Shown: piece by piece, positions 1 to 10,654 of the stretch
Position numbering within the stretch: the first letter of the stretch is position 1
Layout: each line of letters starts with the position of its first letter
Assembly: GCA_021604405.1 (NCBI GenBank)
Contig: BQJA01000018.1
Span: 1 to 44,530, forward strand
From: Nitrosomonas sp.
Lineage (GTDB): Bacteria > Pseudomonadota > Gammaproteobacteria > Burkholderiales > Nitrosomonadaceae
DNA length: 44,530 nt
Direction of reading: 5' to 3'
The notes under the pieces: generated by a model
The model's input: only the letters and a program-made list of their open reading frames with translations
What the model was told of the DNA's origin: nothing
Database searches by the model: none
Translations under genes and position numbers: made by a program

Positions 1-138
1 GCTCTTCGCTTCGCCACCAAATTTTTGCGTCAAAAGCGTCGTAATCGCCGCCGTCAGCGTGGTCTTGCCATGATCTACGTGCCCTATCGTGCCAACATTT
101 AAATGCGGCTTCGATCGCTCAAATTTACTTTTTGCCAT
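1..138 (-). CDS. tuf: Elongation factor Tu, N-terminal part (cut by window edge)
   Basis: This is the first 46 codons of EF-Tu, the GTPase that delivers aminoacyl-tRNA to the ribosome. The reverse strand from the ATG at 138 reads [20 protein letters not shown] and continues [13 protein letters not shown], which is the EF-Tu P-loop (GHVDHGKT). The gene runs off the left edge, so the rest of the GTPase domain and domains 2 and 3 are not visible. It lies 21 bases downstream of the fusA stop on the same strand, as expected for the last gene of the str operon. Identification is certain; whether the genome has a second tuf copy cannot be seen here. Confidence 0.97.
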   Translation of the reverse strand, partial: MAKSKFERSKPHLNVGTIGHVDHGKTTLTAAITTLLTQKFGGEAKS

Positions 139-159
139 GATTCTTCCTTATTTACTTAT

Positions 160-2253
160 TTAATCTTTTTTATTGATAATCGCCTCAGCCACATTTTTTG
201 GCGCTTCAGAGTAATGCTTAAACTCCATTGAATATGTTGCACGCCCCTGGGTAGCTGACCGGAGCGCAGTGGAATACCCAAACATTTCAGCCAAGGGTAC
301 CTCTGACCGCACAACTTTCATTCCGGGCAAATCATCCATCCCTTGAATCATCCCCCGTCTTGAAGACAAGTCACCTACAACATTACCCATAAAATCTTCT
401 GGCGTTTCAACCTCCACCGCCATCATCGGCTCGAGCAGCACCGGATTAGCTTTCCGCATTCCATCTTTAAATGCCATGGATGCCGCCATTTTGAAAGCAT
501 TCTCATTTGAATCGACGTCATGATATGAGCCGTCAAAAAGGGTAACTTTCACGTCGACAACCGGATAGCCTGCCAACACGCCATTTGGCAAAGTCTCAAG
601 AAGCCCTTTTTCCACCGCTGGAATGTATTCTCGCGGAACCACGCCACCCTTTATTTCATCTATAAACTCAAAGCCCTTTCCAGCTTCGTTTGGTTCCATT
701 TTCAGCCAAACATGTCCGTACTGACCACGACCCCCAGACTGTTTAACAAATTTTCCTTCAATTTCCACTTGCTTCTTGATTGCCTCGCGATACGCCACTT
801 GCGGCGCACCAACATTCGCCTCAACACTAAATTCTCTTTTCATACGATCTACAATAATTTCAAGGTGCAATTCACCCATCCCAGAAATTATTGTTTGACC
901 TGATTCCTCATCGGTGCGAACCCTGAAAGATGGATCTTCCTGCGCCAGGCGATTTAACGCAATCCCCATTTTTTCCTGATCTAATTTAGTTTTAGGTTCA
1001 ACCGCCACATGAATAACCGGTTCCGGGAATACCATGCGTTCTAACGTAATAATATTTTGTGGATCGCATAGCGTATCCCCTGTCGTCGCTTCTTTCAAAC
1101 CCACGGCCGCTGCGATATCTCCTGCTCGCACCTCTTTAATTTCTTCGCGCTGATTGGCATGCATTTGCAATATTCGGCCGAGTCGTTCTTTTCGTCCCTT
1201 TACCGGGTTATAAACTGTATCGCCCGATTTCACGACGCCTGAATACACTCTGAAGAAAATTAACTGTCCCACATATGGATCTGTCGCTATCTTGAAAGAC
1301 AGACCTGAGAACGGCTCACTATCACTTGTTTGCCGACGAATTATCTCTCCAGCTTCACTCTCCCCTTCAACAGCCTGGATATCGACCGGAGATGGCAGAT
1401 AATCTACAACTGCATCCAGCATTGCCTGCACCCCTTTATTTTTAAAGGCAGTACCGCATAGCATCGGAACAATCTCATTATTTAGCGTGCGAATGCGTAA
1501 TCCTTGTTTAATATCCGCAATTGCCAAATCTCCTTGCTCCAAATATTTATCCATTAATTCTTCATTTGCTTCTGCAACCGTCTCCAGCATTTTTTCACGC
1601 CAGATTTTAGCTTCTTCCTGCATTTCTGCAGCTATTTCACGTTCTTCAAATTTAACACCTTTGGTCGCATCATCCCAGTAGATTGCCTTCATCTTGACCA
1701 AGTCGACAATGCCCTCAAACTTATCTTCTGCACCAATCGGCAATTGAATCGGGACACCTTCAGCTTTTAAACGTGTTTTGATCTGCTCATAAACGCGCAT
1801 AAAATTAGCGCCCGATCGATCCATCTTATTAACGAAGGCAAGTCGCGGCACCTGATACTTATTTGCCTGACGCCAGACTGTTTCAGTCTGGGGCTGCACA
1901 CCGCCAACTGCACAAAAAACTGTACAGGCCCCATCAAGAACACGCAAGGAACGCTCAACTTCAATCGTGAAATCAACGTGTCCCGGTGTATCGATTATGT
2001 TTATTCTATGTTCGGGGTAGCTACCATCCATACCCATCCAGAAACATGTCGTCGCTGCTGAAGTTATGGTAATCCCGCGTTCTTGCTCCTGCTCCATCCA
2101 GTCCATTGTGGCGGCACCATCGTGCACTTCACCAATCTTGTGTGAAACACCGGTATAAAATAACACACGCTCCGTCGTCGTGGTTTTACCAGCATCAATA
2201 TGAGCCATAATTCCGATATTTCGGTAATTTTCTATGGGTGTTTTTCTCGCCAC
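160..2253 (-). CDS. fusA: Elongation factor G
   Basis: EF-G is the ribosomal translocase, a cytoplasmic GTPase that moves tRNA and mRNA after peptide bond formation and, with RRF, helps recycle ribosomes. The 697-residue length is normal for the proteobacterial form. The G1 motif AHIDAGKTT is at residues 17-25, G3 DTPGH at 88-92 and G4 NKMD at 142-145; the conserved ERGITI switch I segment is at about 58-63. The C-terminal domains IV and V follow without interruption. It sits between rpsG (113 bases upstream) and tuf (21 bases downstream) in the str operon. Nothing is truncated and no unusual feature was noticed. Confidence 0.99.
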   Translation of the reverse strand: MARKTPIENYRNIGIMAHIDAGKTTTTERVLFYTGVSHKIGEVHDGAATMDWMEQEQERGITITSAATTCFWMGMDGSYPEHRINIIDTPGHVDFTIEVERSLRVLDGACTVFCAVGGVQPQTETVWRQANKYQVPRLAFVNKMDRSGANFMRVYEQIKTRLKAEGVPIQLPIGAEDKFEGIVDLVKMKAIYWDDATKGVKFEEREIAAEMQEEAKIWREKMLETVAEANEELMDKYLEQGDLAIADIKQGLRIRTLNNEIVPMLCGTAFKNKGVQAMLDAVVDYLPSPVDIQAVEGESEAGEIIRRQTSDSEPFSGLSFKIATDPYVGQLIFFRVYSGVVKSGDTVYNPVKGRKERLGRILQMHANQREEIKEVRAGDIAAAVGLKEATTGDTLCDPQNIITLERMVFPEPVIHVAVEPKTKLDQEKMGIALNRLAQEDPSFRVRTDEESGQTIISGMGELHLEIIVDRMKREFSVEANVGAPQVAYREAIKKQVEIEGKFVKQSGGRGQYGHVWLKMEPNEAGKGFEFIDEIKGGVVPREYIPAVEKGLLETLPNGVLAGYPVVDVKVTLFDGSYHDVDSNENAFKMAASMAFKDGMRKANPVLLEPMMAVEVETPEDFMGNVVGDLSSRRGMIQGMDDLPGMKVVRSEVPLAEMFGYSTALRSATQGRATYSMEFKHYSEAPKNVAEAIINKKD

Positions 2254-2366
2254 TTTGCTAAGACCCTAAAATTTTTAAATACTTTAAAAAGCTAGATATT
2301 CAGACCCCGTCCGAATAACAGGAATGGAAATGAATAATATTAATAATTGCTTAAGAGCTTATCCGC

Positions 2367-2837
2367 TTAGAATCGAAAATGTGAAAATGCTTTATTGGAT
2401 TCGGCCATCCGATGAACTTCTTCACGTTTCTTAACAGCACCGCCTCGACCTTCTGCAGCTTCCGACAACTCACCTGCCAAGCGCATATCCATTGATTTCT
2501 CACTTCTTTTTCTGGCAGCATCACGCAACCATCGCATGGCGAGCGCATTCCGACGCACTGACCTAACTTCAACTGGCACCTGATAATTAGCACCACCTAC
2601 TCGGCGACTCTTCACTTCTACAATGGGACGCACATTGGATAATGCCTGTGTGAAAATTTCCACCGGATCTTTACCAGATCTTTTTTCAATGTGGTCCATG
2701 GCATCATATATAATTTTTTCAGCGACTGACTTTTTGCCTCGCGTCATTAGCACATTCACGAATTTTGCCAACTCGACATTATGAAATTTTGGATCTGGCA
2801 AAATATCACGCTTTGGCACTTCTCTACGTCTAGGCAT
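2367..2837 (-). CDS. rpsG: 30S ribosomal protein S7
   Basis: S7 is a primary 16S rRNA binding protein that nucleates assembly of the 30S head and lies near the E site. The protein has 156 residues, the usual bacterial length, begins [16 protein letters not shown] and contains the family's core [12 protein letters not shown] at about residues 80-91. The gene is 72 bases downstream of rpsL and 113 bases upstream of fusA on the same strand. In E. coli S7 represses its own operon by binding the rpsL-rpsG spacer; the spacer here is of a similar size, but I did not establish that it folds into the same target. Confidence 0.99.
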   Translation of the reverse strand: MPRRREVPKRDILPDPKFHNVELAKFVNVLMTRGKKSVAEKIIYDAMDHIEKRSGKDPVEIFTQALSNVRPIVEVKSRRVGGANYQVPVEVRSVRRNALAMRWLRDAARKRSEKSMDMRLAGELSEAAEGRGGAVKKREEVHRMAESNKAFSHFRF

Positions 2838-2909
2838 TCTCTCTCAACCTCTTTTTCATCACAAAATTAACAAGCTTAAATTCGCGCACTCTTGTCTACA
2901 AACTTGCGG

Positions 2910-3287
2910 CTAAGCGGTTTTAGGTTTTTTGGATCCATATTTAGATCGGCCCTGCTTACGGTCTTTCACGCCAGCAGTATCAAGACTTCCGCGTACAGTG
3001 TGATAACGGACACCTGGCAAATCTTTCACCCGCCCTCCACGTATTAGCACCACAGAATGCTCTTGCAGGTTATGTCCTTCGCCGCCGATATAACTTGATA
3101 CTTCATACCCATTTGTCAGCCTAACACGCGCAACCTTACGAAGTGCTGAATTCGGCTTTTTAGGTGTCGTGGTATAGACTCTGGTGCATACGCCACGTTT
3201 CTGAGGACTATTTTCAAGTGCTGGCACATTACTTTTAACACGTTTTGCTAAACGAGGCTTGCGCACTAACTGACTGATTGTCGGCAT
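2910..3287 (-). CDS. rpsL: 30S ribosomal protein S12
   Basis: S12 forms part of the decoding centre of the small subunit. The 125-residue protein matches the family over its entire length, including [19 protein letters not shown] and [17 protein letters not shown]. Lys43 and Lys88 (counting the initiator Met), the positions whose substitution commonly gives streptomycin resistance, are both the wild-type lysine. The start ATG at 3287 has an AGGA ribosome binding site a few bases upstream. It is the first gene of the str operon here; the usual upstream neighbour rpoC is absent and a promoter plus leader precede it. Confidence 0.99.
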   Translation of the reverse strand: MPTISQLVRKPRLAKRVKSNVPALENSPQKRGVCTRVYTTTPKKPNSALRKVARVRLTNGYEVSSYIGGEGHNLQEHSVVLIRGGRVKDLPGVRYHTVRGSLDTAGVKDRKQGRSKYGSKKPKTA

Positions 3288-3425
3288 TTCTGGTTCCTAA
3301 AAAAACTGAGACGGCCTGTGCCGTCCATTGGTATACCCGCTTATATTTATGTAATTTGCCACCCCTGTAATGGCAAACTTGACGTTGGCCCCATTCATAT
3401 TCATTCGAGGCTCAACAAAAAAGAC
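3288..3425 (-). promoter_or_regulatory. Structured leader of the str operon with terminator-like hairpin
   Basis: The rpsL leader holds two perfect stems. The first is TTTGCCA/TGGCAAA (3355-3361 with 3371-3377, 9-base loop). The second is GACGGC/GCCGTC (3310-3315 with 3320-3325, 4-base loop), and on the transcribed strand it is followed after 4 bases by seven U residues (3305-3299), just before the AGGA site of rpsL. The layout resembles an attenuator. A 35-codon open frame (3404-3297) runs through both stems and ends TAG inside the U-run/Shine-Dalgarno junction. Attenuation is an inference. Confidence 0.45.
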
Positions 3426-3430
3426 TGCGG

Positions 3431-3459
3431 ATTCTATGGGGTTTATATCCTTATGTCAA
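3431..3459 (-). promoter_or_regulatory. Sigma70-type promoter of the str operon
   Basis: On the minus strand a perfect -35 hexamer TTGACA (3459-3454) is followed, after exactly 17 bases, by TAGAAT (3436-3431), a one-mismatch -10. Transcription would start near 3424 and give a leader of about 135 bases before rpsL. This is the best promoter match I noticed in the window and fits a highly expressed ribosomal operon. It is a sequence match only. Confidence 0.75.
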
Positions 3460-3642
3460 GTTATAGATTACCAACCACACGCTTTTTTGAAAGAAAGAAT
3501 TTACGCGAAACTATTCACCCTACGAATCATTAAGTATTATTATTCAATATACTATATAGAAGAATATCTTTCATTATACCCATTAACTTTCTCATCGCCC
3601 GCTGCTAATTTTTTGAGCAGTGACTGCACAACAAACAACTAC
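3460..3642. other. Intergenic stretch between yajQ and the str promoter
   Basis: Together with the leader described separately this makes a 355-base gene-free gap. This part is AT-rich and contains only short open frames without coding character. I see no clear hairpin with a U-run to end yajQ transcription; a weak GCAGT/ACTGC pair near 3617-3629 is the nearest candidate. No RNA gene is recognised. Confidence 0.5.
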
Positions 3643-4128
3643 TCAATCCCTAAAATTTTGATACTGTAAAGGATATTCGACAACCGCTTTCTTAATCAAC
3701 TGGATTGCTTCTTGCAGTATGTCACGCTTTGCACCCGAAACACGCACTGAATCCCCTTGAATGCTAGCCTGCACTTTCAATTTACTATCTTTAATATGCC
3801 TAATAATTTTTTTAGCAAGATCCTTTTCCAATCCTGTTTTAACAACAACTTGTTGTTTTACCTTATTTCCACTAATTTTTTCTATATGCCCCATATCTAA
3901 ACAGCGCACATCGACCTGTCGCTTCGTAAGCTTTGTTCTAAGAATATCGAGCACTTGGTCAAGCTTAAAGTCATCATCTGCAAAAATCGTCAGTGTATAT
4001 TCTGACTGCTCTACTCTTGCATCAGATCCTTTAAAATCAAAGCGCGTTTTAACCTCCTTGTTCACTTGGTCAACTGCATTTCTAACTTCTTGCAAATCAA
4101 CCTCAGAAACAATGTCAAACGACGGCAT
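3643..4128 (-). CDS. yajQ: YajQ-family nucleotide-binding protein
   Basis: This is the YajQ (UPF0234) family, a small cytoplasmic protein with two ferredoxin-like halves; a member in Xanthomonas binds cyclic di-GMP, but the role in most bacteria is not settled. The protein starts [21 protein letters not shown] and contains RFDFKGSDA and [12 protein letters not shown], typical for the family. I place the start at the ATG at 4128 because a perfect AAGGAG lies six bases upstream; the frame extends two codons further to TTG and GTG, which overlap that spacing. Length 161 residues is normal. It precedes the str operon and follows argG, all on the minus strand, with no obvious functional link. Confidence 0.95.
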   Translation of the reverse strand: MPSFDIVSEVDLQEVRNAVDQVNKEVKTRFDFKGSDARVEQSEYTLTIFADDDFKLDQVLDILRTKLTKRQVDVRCLDMGHIEKISGNKVKQQVVVKTGLEKDLAKKIIRHIKDSKLKVQASIQGDSVRVSGAKRDILQEAIQLIKKAVVEYPLQYQNFRD

Positions 4129-4218
4129 CACCAACTCCTTTCATTTCTTTTCAGCATTATGTCCGTAGTTTCCAACCCACGCGTTTAGCCAGCAAACCGA
4201 TACTGTAATGCTCAATCC

Positions 4219-5436
4219 TTACACAACTCTTTTATTTTTTTCGGCGATACGCAGCCGTAATGCATTAAGCTTAATAAATCCGGCAGCATCTGCTTGATTA
4301 TAGACACCTTTGTCATCTTCAAAGGTTGAAACATCAGGCGCGTATAATGAATCGCTTGTGGACTCACGTCCAACAACGATCACATTGCCCTTATAAAGCT
4401 TGACTCTCACCCGACCATTGACGCACGACTGTGTTGTATCAATCATGGATTGCAACATCTTTCGCTCAGGACTCCACCAGTAACCATTATAAATCAGTTC
4501 TGCATAACGCGGCATCAATTCATCCTTTAAATGTGCCACTTCACGATCCAATGTAATGGATTCAATGGCGCGATGCGCTCGAAGCAGAATAGTCCCGCCT
4601 GGTGTTTCATAACATCCGCGTGACTTCATTCCAACATAGCGATTTTCGACCAGATCAAGACGCCCAATCCCATGCTTTCCACCAAGCTGATTTAGTTTTG
4701 CAAGCAAACTGGCCGGCGATAACTTTTCATCATTTAATGACACCAAGTCACCCCGCTCAAATCCCAGTTGAATATATTCCGCCACGTCAGGTGCATTCTC
4801 CGGCGAGACACTCCAGCGCCACATCGATTCCTCTGGCTCCATGGCAGGATCTTCCAACATACGTCCTTCATAGGAAATATGCAATAAATTAGCATCCATA
4901 CTGTATGGCGAACCTGTTTTTTTCTTCATTTCCACCGGAATACCATGCTGCTCTGCGTACTTCAGCAATTTTTCACGCGAATTCAGATCCCATTCCCGCC
5001 ATGGTGCAACCACACTAATATCGGGTTGTAACGCATAATATCCAAGCTCAAAGCGCACCTGGTCATTACCTTTACCCGTTGCGCCATGTGAAACTGCGTT
5101 TGAATTTGTGATATTAGCAATCTCGATCTGTCTTTTCGCTATCAAGGGTCGTGCGATACTGGTGCCAAGCAAGTATTCACCCTCGTAAATTGTGTTGGCA
5201 CGAAACATGGGAAAAACATAGTCCCGCACAAACTCTTCTCGTAAATCCTCAATAAAGATTTCTTTTACACCCAACTGCTTAGCTTTTGCGCGTGCCGGTT
5301 CAACTTCCTCCCCCTGGCCAATATCCGCAGTAAACGTAACAATCTCACACTGATATGTATCCTGTAACCACTTAAGGATGACGGATGTATCCAGCCCTCC
5401 AGAAAAAGCCAATACCACTTTTGAAATTTTTTTCAT
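4219..5436 (-). CDS. argG: Argininosuccinate synthase
   Basis: ArgG joins citrulline and aspartate using ATP to form argininosuccinate, the penultimate step of arginine synthesis in the cytoplasm. The 405-residue protein begins [27 protein letters not shown] (12-18) is the pyrophosphate-binding PP-loop of N-type ATP pyrophosphatases. Further conserved blocks [15 protein letters not shown] and [12 protein letters not shown] are intact. It follows argF by 46 bases on the same strand, which suggests co-transcription of argD-argF-argG. Length is typical for the roughly 400-residue class. Confidence 0.98.
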   Translation of the reverse strand: MKKISKVVLAFSGGLDTSVILKWLQDTYQCEIVTFTADIGQGEEVEPARAKAKQLGVKEIFIEDLREEFVRDYVFPMFRANTIYEGEYLLGTSIARPLIAKRQIEIANITNSNAVSHGATGKGNDQVRFELGYYALQPDISVVAPWREWDLNSREKLLKYAEQHGIPVEMKKKTGSPYSMDANLLHISYEGRMLEDPAMEPEESMWRWSVSPENAPDVAEYIQLGFERGDLVSLNDEKLSPASLLAKLNQLGGKHGIGRLDLVENRYVGMKSRGCYETPGGTILLRAHRAIESITLDREVAHLKDELMPRYAELIYNGYWWSPERKMLQSMIDTTQSCVNGRVRVKLYKGNVIVVGRESTSDSLYAPDVSTFEDDKGVYNQADAAGFIKLNALRLRIAEKNKRVV

Positions 5437-5482
5437 AAACCACTTATTTTTTCATTATCCCCATGCCGAGGCAGCATTATTG

Positions 5483-6400
5483 CTAGCCAATTTTTCCCAA
5501 CAACAGATACTCCATTAAAGCTTTTTGGGTGTGCATTCGGTTTTCCGCTTCATCCCAGACAACAGATTGCGGGCCATCAATAACATCTGCAGAAACTTCT
5601 TCGCCACGATGAGCCGGCAAGCAATGCATAAACAAGGCATCCCTATTGGCACAAGCCATCATTTCCGAGTCAACACAAAAATCGGCAAAATCATTCATGC
5701 GCGCCTCGGTTTCCGCTTCAAAGCCCATACTGGTCCAAACATCGGTAGTAACTAAATCAGCATTTTTTACCGCCTCATGTGGACAGCTAAATTTTTCATA
5801 ATGATTTAAGCCAGACAAACCGACACACTCCGGTTTAATTTCGTAACCCGGCGGCGTAGAAACGTGAACCTTAAAATTAAAAATTTCAGCTGCTTGCAAC
5901 CATGTATTGCACACATTATTAGAATCACCAATCCATGCAATTGTTTTACCAGCAATATCTCCGCGATACTCCATAAAAGTAAAGATATCACTCAAAATCT
6001 GACAAGGATGATTTTCATCTGTTAAACCATTAATTACCGGCACAATTGAATTTTCTGCAAAACGACGAACAATGTCTTGTTCATAAGTACGTATCGTAAT
6101 GACATCCACCATGCGCGACATCACCTTCGCAGCATCTTCCACCGGCTCGCCACGACCCAATTGCGTATCTTTTGTTGGGAGATAGATAGCGGCTCCGCCC
6201 AATTGGTGCATACCTGCCTCAAACGACAATCTTGTGCGCGTAGAATGTTTATCAAAAATCATTGCCAGCGTTTTGCCAGCCAGCGGCCAATATCGGCGAT
6301 ATTGTTTAAATTCCTGCTTTATCCAACGGGTTCGCTCGAATAAATATTCAAATTCATCACCGTTAAAATCATTGAACTGCAAAAAGTGCTTTAAATGCAT
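5483..6400 (-). CDS. argF: Ornithine carbamoyltransferase
   Basis: The enzyme transfers the carbamoyl group of carbamoyl phosphate to ornithine, giving citrulline for ArgG. The carbamoyl phosphate motif STRTR is at residues 53-57, HPCQ at 131-134, and the ornithine-binding HCLPAHRGEE begins at residue 259; all catalytic residues are present, including the active-site cysteine of HCLP. Length 305 residues is typical for the anabolic trimeric form. The gene lies between argD (45 bases upstream) and argG (46 bases downstream), supporting an anabolic rather than catabolic (arcB) role. Confidence 0.98.
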   Translation of the reverse strand: MHLKHFLQFNDFNGDEFEYLFERTRWIKQEFKQYRRYWPLAGKTLAMIFDKHSTRTRLSFEAGMHQLGGAAIYLPTKDTQLGRGEPVEDAAKVMSRMVDVITIRTYEQDIVRRFAENSIVPVINGLTDENHPCQILSDIFTFMEYRGDIAGKTIAWIGDSNNVCNTWLQAAEIFNFKVHVSTPPGYEIKPECVGLSGLNHYEKFSCPHEAVKNADLVTTDVWTSMGFEAETEARMNDFADFCVDSEMMACANRDALFMHCLPAHRGEEVSADVIDGPQSVVWDEAENRMHTQKALMEYLLLGKIG

Positions 6401-6445
6401 GGTTTCGGCAAATTAATGAAATTTCAGATCAGATGAAGATAACCA

Positions 6446-7627
6446 TTAGTTATCAACATTATGCAGAAATTCCTTTATTATAGCGGAAGTACTCTCAACA
6501 ACCTGTTCTGCTTCGTCTAGCTGCATCACTAACGCTGGCAGCAAGCGCACCACTTTATCTGATGTTACATTAATCAACAACCCTCGCTCCAGCGCTTTAG
6601 TTACCAGTCCACTACATGGCACCGCAAGTTCGATACCAATCATTAAACCTTGGCCGCGAATTTGCACCACACCTGTTTCGCCAGTTAAAGATTGCTTCAA
6701 TCTGTCACGAATAAAGTTACCCAGCTTCATTGCATGACTAATTAAATTTTCTTCTTCGATAATATTCAGTGTGGCAAAAGCTGCGGCACAAGCCAATGGA
6801 TTTCCGCCAAAAGTCGACGCATGATTCCCGGGCTTAAAGACACCTGACGCCTTACCATTGGCCAAACAAGCGCCAATCGCCACGCCAGAACCCAAACCTT
6901 TAGCAAGCGTCATAACATCTGGCACGATAGCACTATGCTGGAAAGCAAACCATTTTCCACTGCGACCAATCCCGCACTGCACCTCATCCAGCATAAGAAA
7001 CCAATTATTTTCATCACATATTCGGCGCAAGTCCTGCAGATATTGCGCTTGCGGGATATTGACACCACCTTCCCCTTGATACGGCTCCACCAGCACTGCA
7101 ACGATATTTTTATTATGTATCGCAACATGGTTAACAGCGTCAATATTATTGTAAGGAACCCGAACAAAACCAGTGAGGAGCGGTTCGAAACCGGCCTGTA
7201 CTTTTCGGTTGCCACTCGCCGTCAAGGTCGCCATCGTGCGGCCATGAAAAGACTGCTCCATAACAATAATGGTTGGCAGGTCTATTCCTTTATTGTGCCC
7301 ATGAAGCCTTGCCAGTTTTATCGCCGCTTCATTGGCTTCGGCACCCGAATTACAAAAATATACATTATCCATGCCGGACAGACTGACTAATTTTGTCGCC
7401 AATTTCTCCTGTTTATCAATATGATAAAGGTTTGACGTATGGATGAGTGTCTTGGCCTGCTCGCATACTGCTTCAGACAATTTAGGATGACAATGACCTA
7501 ATCCACAAACGGCAATACCCGCAAGTGCATCAAGATAACGTTGACCCTTATCATCCCAGAGCCAAACGCCCTCACCTTTAACAAAAGTAACAGGCAACGG
7601 CGAATAAGTGGGCATCAAATGGGACAT
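6446..7627 (-). CDS. argD: Acetylornithine aminotransferase
   Basis: A class III PLP aminotransferase that converts N-acetylglutamate semialdehyde and glutamate to N-acetylornithine; related enzymes also act on succinyldiaminopimelate in lysine synthesis. The PLP lysine is K243 in LAKGLGSG, the cofactor aspartate D214 in LDEVQCGIGRSG, and the GAEANE and FHGRTMATL blocks are intact. The 393-residue length is normal. It is the first gene of an apparent argD-argF-argG unit on the minus strand and is divergent from gyrA. Other class III aminotransferases look similar, but the operon partners make ArgD by far the best call. Confidence 0.96.
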   Translation of the reverse strand: MSHLMPTYSPLPVTFVKGEGVWLWDDKGQRYLDALAGIAVCGLGHCHPKLSEAVCEQAKTLIHTSNLYHIDKQEKLATKLVSLSGMDNVYFCNSGAEANEAAIKLARLHGHNKGIDLPTIIVMEQSFHGRTMATLTASGNRKVQAGFEPLLTGFVRVPYNNIDAVNHVAIHNKNIVAVLVEPYQGEGGVNIPQAQYLQDLRRICDENNWFLMLDEVQCGIGRSGKWFAFQHSAIVPDVMTLAKGLGSGVAIGACLANGKASGVFKPGNHASTFGGNPLACAAAFATLNIIEEENLISHAMKLGNFIRDRLKQSLTGETGVVQIRGQGLMIGIELAVPCSGLVTKALERGLLINVTSDKVVRLLPALVMQLDEAEQVVESTSAIIKEFLHNVDN

Positions 7628-8051
7628 GGAACAGTACTCAATTTCTAGAAGTGGGACGAAAAAACGATGGCAGAAGCCGTCTCGTTAATAAATGAGATTG
7701 CAAAGAGCGATTAATAAAAATGCGCATCTTTACCTATTTAACCCGCTTTTTCAAGCTTTTTTTCCATTAATTATTCAGTCTATTGCCATGATTCTATCCC
7801 AAACTTAACTCAATCATATTAATTTAAAGCGATGCCGGCGGTCAGTTGCCACTTGTTTAAAAACCAGGCTGCAGCTATCTAAGAACTGCTAGCCGTCATT
7901 TTTTGAAGCTCGTTGAAATTCACTATCAAAGTTAACAGAGATATAGCCGCAACATGATAGAATAGTACGTTTTTTTGTGTCGCACACATACATAGGCATA
8001 CATAAAATAATGTATATACCAATTTACTGTTTCTCAGAGAAATTATAAATA
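7628..8051. other. Divergent argD-gyrA intergenic region
   Basis: This 424-base gap must carry the promoters for argD (leftward) and gyrA (rightward). No convincing gene is present; a 62-codon frame on the minus strand overlaps the start of gyrA and lacks coding character. For gyrA an extended -10, TG-A-TAGAAT, lies at 7955-7963 and would give a leader of about 80 bases; I see no good -35 at the right distance. For argD no clear promoter or ArgR box was recognised. Confidence 0.5.
7955..7963 (+). promoter_or_regulatory. Candidate extended -10 promoter of gyrA
   Basis: TGATAGAAT reads as the extended -10 motif TGnTAnAAT with one mismatch to TATAAT. It is in the right strand and about 90 bases before the gyrA start. 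No matching -35 hexamer was found 16-18 bases upstream, which extended -10 promoters tolerate. Confidence 0.35.
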
Positions 8052-10598
8052 ATGGAACAATTCGCAAAGGAAACTTTGCCCATCAGCCTCGAAGAGGAGA
8101 TGCGGCGCTCCTATCTCGATTACGCCATGAGCGTAATTGTAGGACGTGCACTGCCAGATGTACGGGATGGCCTAAAACCCGTTCATCGTCGTGTCCTGTT
8201 TGCCATGCATGAACTCTCCAATGACTGGAACCGCCCCTACAAAAAATCTGCACGCATTGTTGGCGATGTGATTGGTAAGTATCACCCACATGGGGATACC
8301 GCTGTATATGACACGATTGTCCGCATGGCTCAAGATTTCTCATTACGCTATATGCTTGTCGACGGACAAGGAAACTTTGGTTCGGTAGATGGAGATAATG
8401 CTGCAGCAATGCGTTACACCGAAATCCGCATGTCGCGAATTTCACACGAACTTTTAGTCGATCTTGATAAAGAAACCGTTGATTTTGGTTTTAATTATGA
8501 TGAGACAGAAAAAGAACCCCTCATACTACCAGCGAAAATCCCAAATCTGCTCATCAATGGATCCTCTGGCATTGCCGTTGGCATGGCAACAAATATCCCA
8601 CCACATAATTTAAATGAAGTTGTAGATGCATGTCTCACCCTACTGAATAATCCAGATGCAACGATCGATGAGTTAATCGAACACATCCAAGCCCCTGATT
8701 TCCCAACCGCCGGAATTATTTACGGCACTTCAGGCGTTAGAGATGGTTATCGCACTGGCCGTGGACGCGTCATTATGCGCGCCCGCACACATGTCGAGGA
8801 TATCGACAAAGGAAATCGCCAGTGCATCATTATCGACGAACTGCCTTATCAAGTGAATAAAGCTAATCTGTTAATGCGAATTGGTGAACTGGTTCGAGAT
8901 AAAAAAATTGAAGGCATTTCTGAATTGCGCGACGAATCCGACAAATCTGGAATGCGCGTCGTTATTGAGCTCAAACGAGGGGAAGTGCCTGATGTCATCC
9001 TAAACAACTTGTTTAAAGAAACGCAGATGCAGGATACTTTCGGCATGAATATGGTTGCATTACTGGACGGCCAACCACAATTGCTGAATTTAAAGCAAAT
9101 ATTGGCTGCATTTCTGCGTCATCGACGCGAAGTTGTTACGCGGCGCACCCTGTTTGAATTGAAAAAAGCGCGCGAGCGTGGTCATATACTCGAGGGTCTC
9201 GCGGTTGCACTATCCAATGTTGACGAAATAATCGTTTTAATCAAAGCAGCACCAACACCTGCCGTAGCAAAAGAAGGTTTGATGACAAGAGCCTGGCGAT
9301 CTCAATTGGTCGAAGAAATGCTTGCCCGCGCAACAACAGATTCAGCAGCATTCCGTCCTGATGGATTAACAAAACACTTTGGCTTATCAGACCAAGGTTA
9401 CCATTTATCCGACGCACAGGCGCAGGCGATCCTGGAAATGCGCCTACAGCGGTTAACGGGCATGGAACAGGATAAAGTTGTTGAGGAATACAAAGATGTC
9501 ATGAATAAAATCGTCGACTTTCTTGACATACTCGCCAATTCAGCTCGTATCACCATTATCATCACGGAAGAAATACAAGCCATTAGAGAACAATTTGGTG
9601 ATAAACGCCGCAGTGAGATTGTTACCAGCACTCAAGATCTCGGCATGGAAGATTTGATCACACCAGCCGATGTCGTGGTTACATTGTCTCATAGCGGTTA
9701 CATCAAATCTCAGCTTTTAGACGAATACCGCGCACAAAAACGCGGCGGTCGTGGAAAACAGGCAACAGGAACCAAAGACAATGATTTCATTGAACATTTG
9801 TTTATTGCGAATACGCACGACTATATTCTATGCTTTTCCAGCCGGGGACGTGTGCATTGGATCAAGGTATATGCGGTTCCACAGAGCGGCCGTTTATCAA
9901 AGGGCAGGCCTATCATCAATCTATTGCATTTAGAAGAAGGTGAAAAGATCAACGCTATCTTGCCGGTTAAAACATTTGATGAAACCCGATTTGTATTTAT
10001 GGCCACATCGTGTGGCGTCGTTAAAAAAACACCACTGTCCGAATTTTCTCGTCCACGCAGTAACGGAATCATCGCCATTGGATTGGATGATGGCGATTAT
10101 TTGATTGGTGTCGCGTTAACAGAAGGCGAGCATGACGTCATGCTGTTCTCAGACAATGGAAAAGCAATGCGTTTCGATGAACATGATGTGCGACCGACAG
10201 GACGCATTGCACGGGGTGTGCGCGGCATGAAATTAGGTACGGGACAACGGGTTATCTCCATGCTTGTCGCCAAGAATGAAGAACTCGCCGTATTGACTGC
10301 AACTGAGAATGGTTATGGCAAACGAACCCCAATTAATGAGTATACCCGCCACAGTCGTGGCACTCAGGGCATGATTGCCATTAAGACGAGCGAACGTAAC
10401 GGCAAAGTCGTCACAGCAAGGCTAGTTAAACCAGATGATGAAATTATGCTAATCACAACCGGCGGCGTATTAATCAGAACACGTGTCAACGAAGTACGCG
10501 AAATGAGCCGTGCCACGCAAGGTGTGACTTTGATTAATCTAGATGAAGGTGAGAAACTTGCAGGACTGGAAATAGTGGTTGAAACAGATGAAGAATAA
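8052..10598 (+). CDS. gyrA: DNA gyrase subunit A
   Basis: GyrA is the breakage-reunion subunit of gyrase, which introduces negative supercoils with GyrB. The catalytic tyrosine is Y122 (AAAMRYTE), preceded by R121. The quinolone-determining region reads [11 protein letters not shown], so position 83 in E. coli numbering is Thr and position 87 is Asp. The C-terminal DNA-wrapping propeller carries an intact GyrA box, QKRGGRG, at about residues 562-568, which separates it from the ParC topoisomerase IV subunit. Length 848 residues; the tail ends ETDEE. It is followed by serC after 56 bases, a neighbour order known from other proteobacteria. Confidence 0.98.
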   Translation: MEQFAKETLPISLEEEMRRSYLDYAMSVIVGRALPDVRDGLKPVHRRVLFAMHELSNDWNRPYKKSARIVGDVIGKYHPHGDTAVYDTIVRMAQDFSLRYMLVDGQGNFGSVDGDNAAAMRYTEIRMSRISHELLVDLDKETVDFGFNYDETEKEPLILPAKIPNLLINGSSGIAVGMATNIPPHNLNEVVDACLTLLNNPDATIDELIEHIQAPDFPTAGIIYGTSGVRDGYRTGRGRVIMRARTHVEDIDKGNRQCIIIDELPYQVNKANLLMRIGELVRDKKIEGISELRDESDKSGMRVVIELKRGEVPDVILNNLFKETQMQDTFGMNMVALLDGQPQLLNLKQILAAFLRHRREVVTRRTLFELKKARERGHILEGLAVALSNVDEIIVLIKAAPTPAVAKEGLMTRAWRSQLVEEMLARATTDSAAFRPDGLTKHFGLSDQGYHLSDAQAQAILEMRLQRLTGMEQDKVVEEYKDVMNKIVDFLDILANSARITIIITEEIQAIREQFGDKRRSEIVTSTQDLGMEDLITPADVVVTLSHSGYIKSQLLDEYRAQKRGGRGKQATGTKDNDFIEHLFIANTHDYILCFSSRGRVHWIKVYAVPQSGRLSKGRPIINLLHLEEGEKINAILPVKTFDETRFVFMATSCGVVKKTPLSEFSRPRSNGIIAIGLDDGDYLIGVALTEGEHDVMLFSDNGKAMRFDEHDVRPTGRIARGVRGMKLGTGQRVISMLVAKNEELAVLTATENGYGKRTPINEYTRHSRGTQGMIAIKTSERNGKVVTARLVKPDDEIMLITTGGVLIRTRVNEVREMSRATQGVTLINLDEGEKLAGLEIVVETDEE

Positions 10599-10654
10599 TC
10601 ACACGCCAATTCAAATGATGGTTCAGTATATTTTAAGACAAAACAGATACATTA

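Noticed and set aside
712..1681. Plus-strand open frames of 60-70 codons inside fusA
   Set aside because: They lie antisense to a strongly conserved gene, have no ribosome binding site and no recognisable protein features.
3370..3669. 99-codon plus-strand open frame upstream of rpsL
   Set aside because: It runs antisense through the str promoter and leader, is AT-driven and shows no family resemblance.
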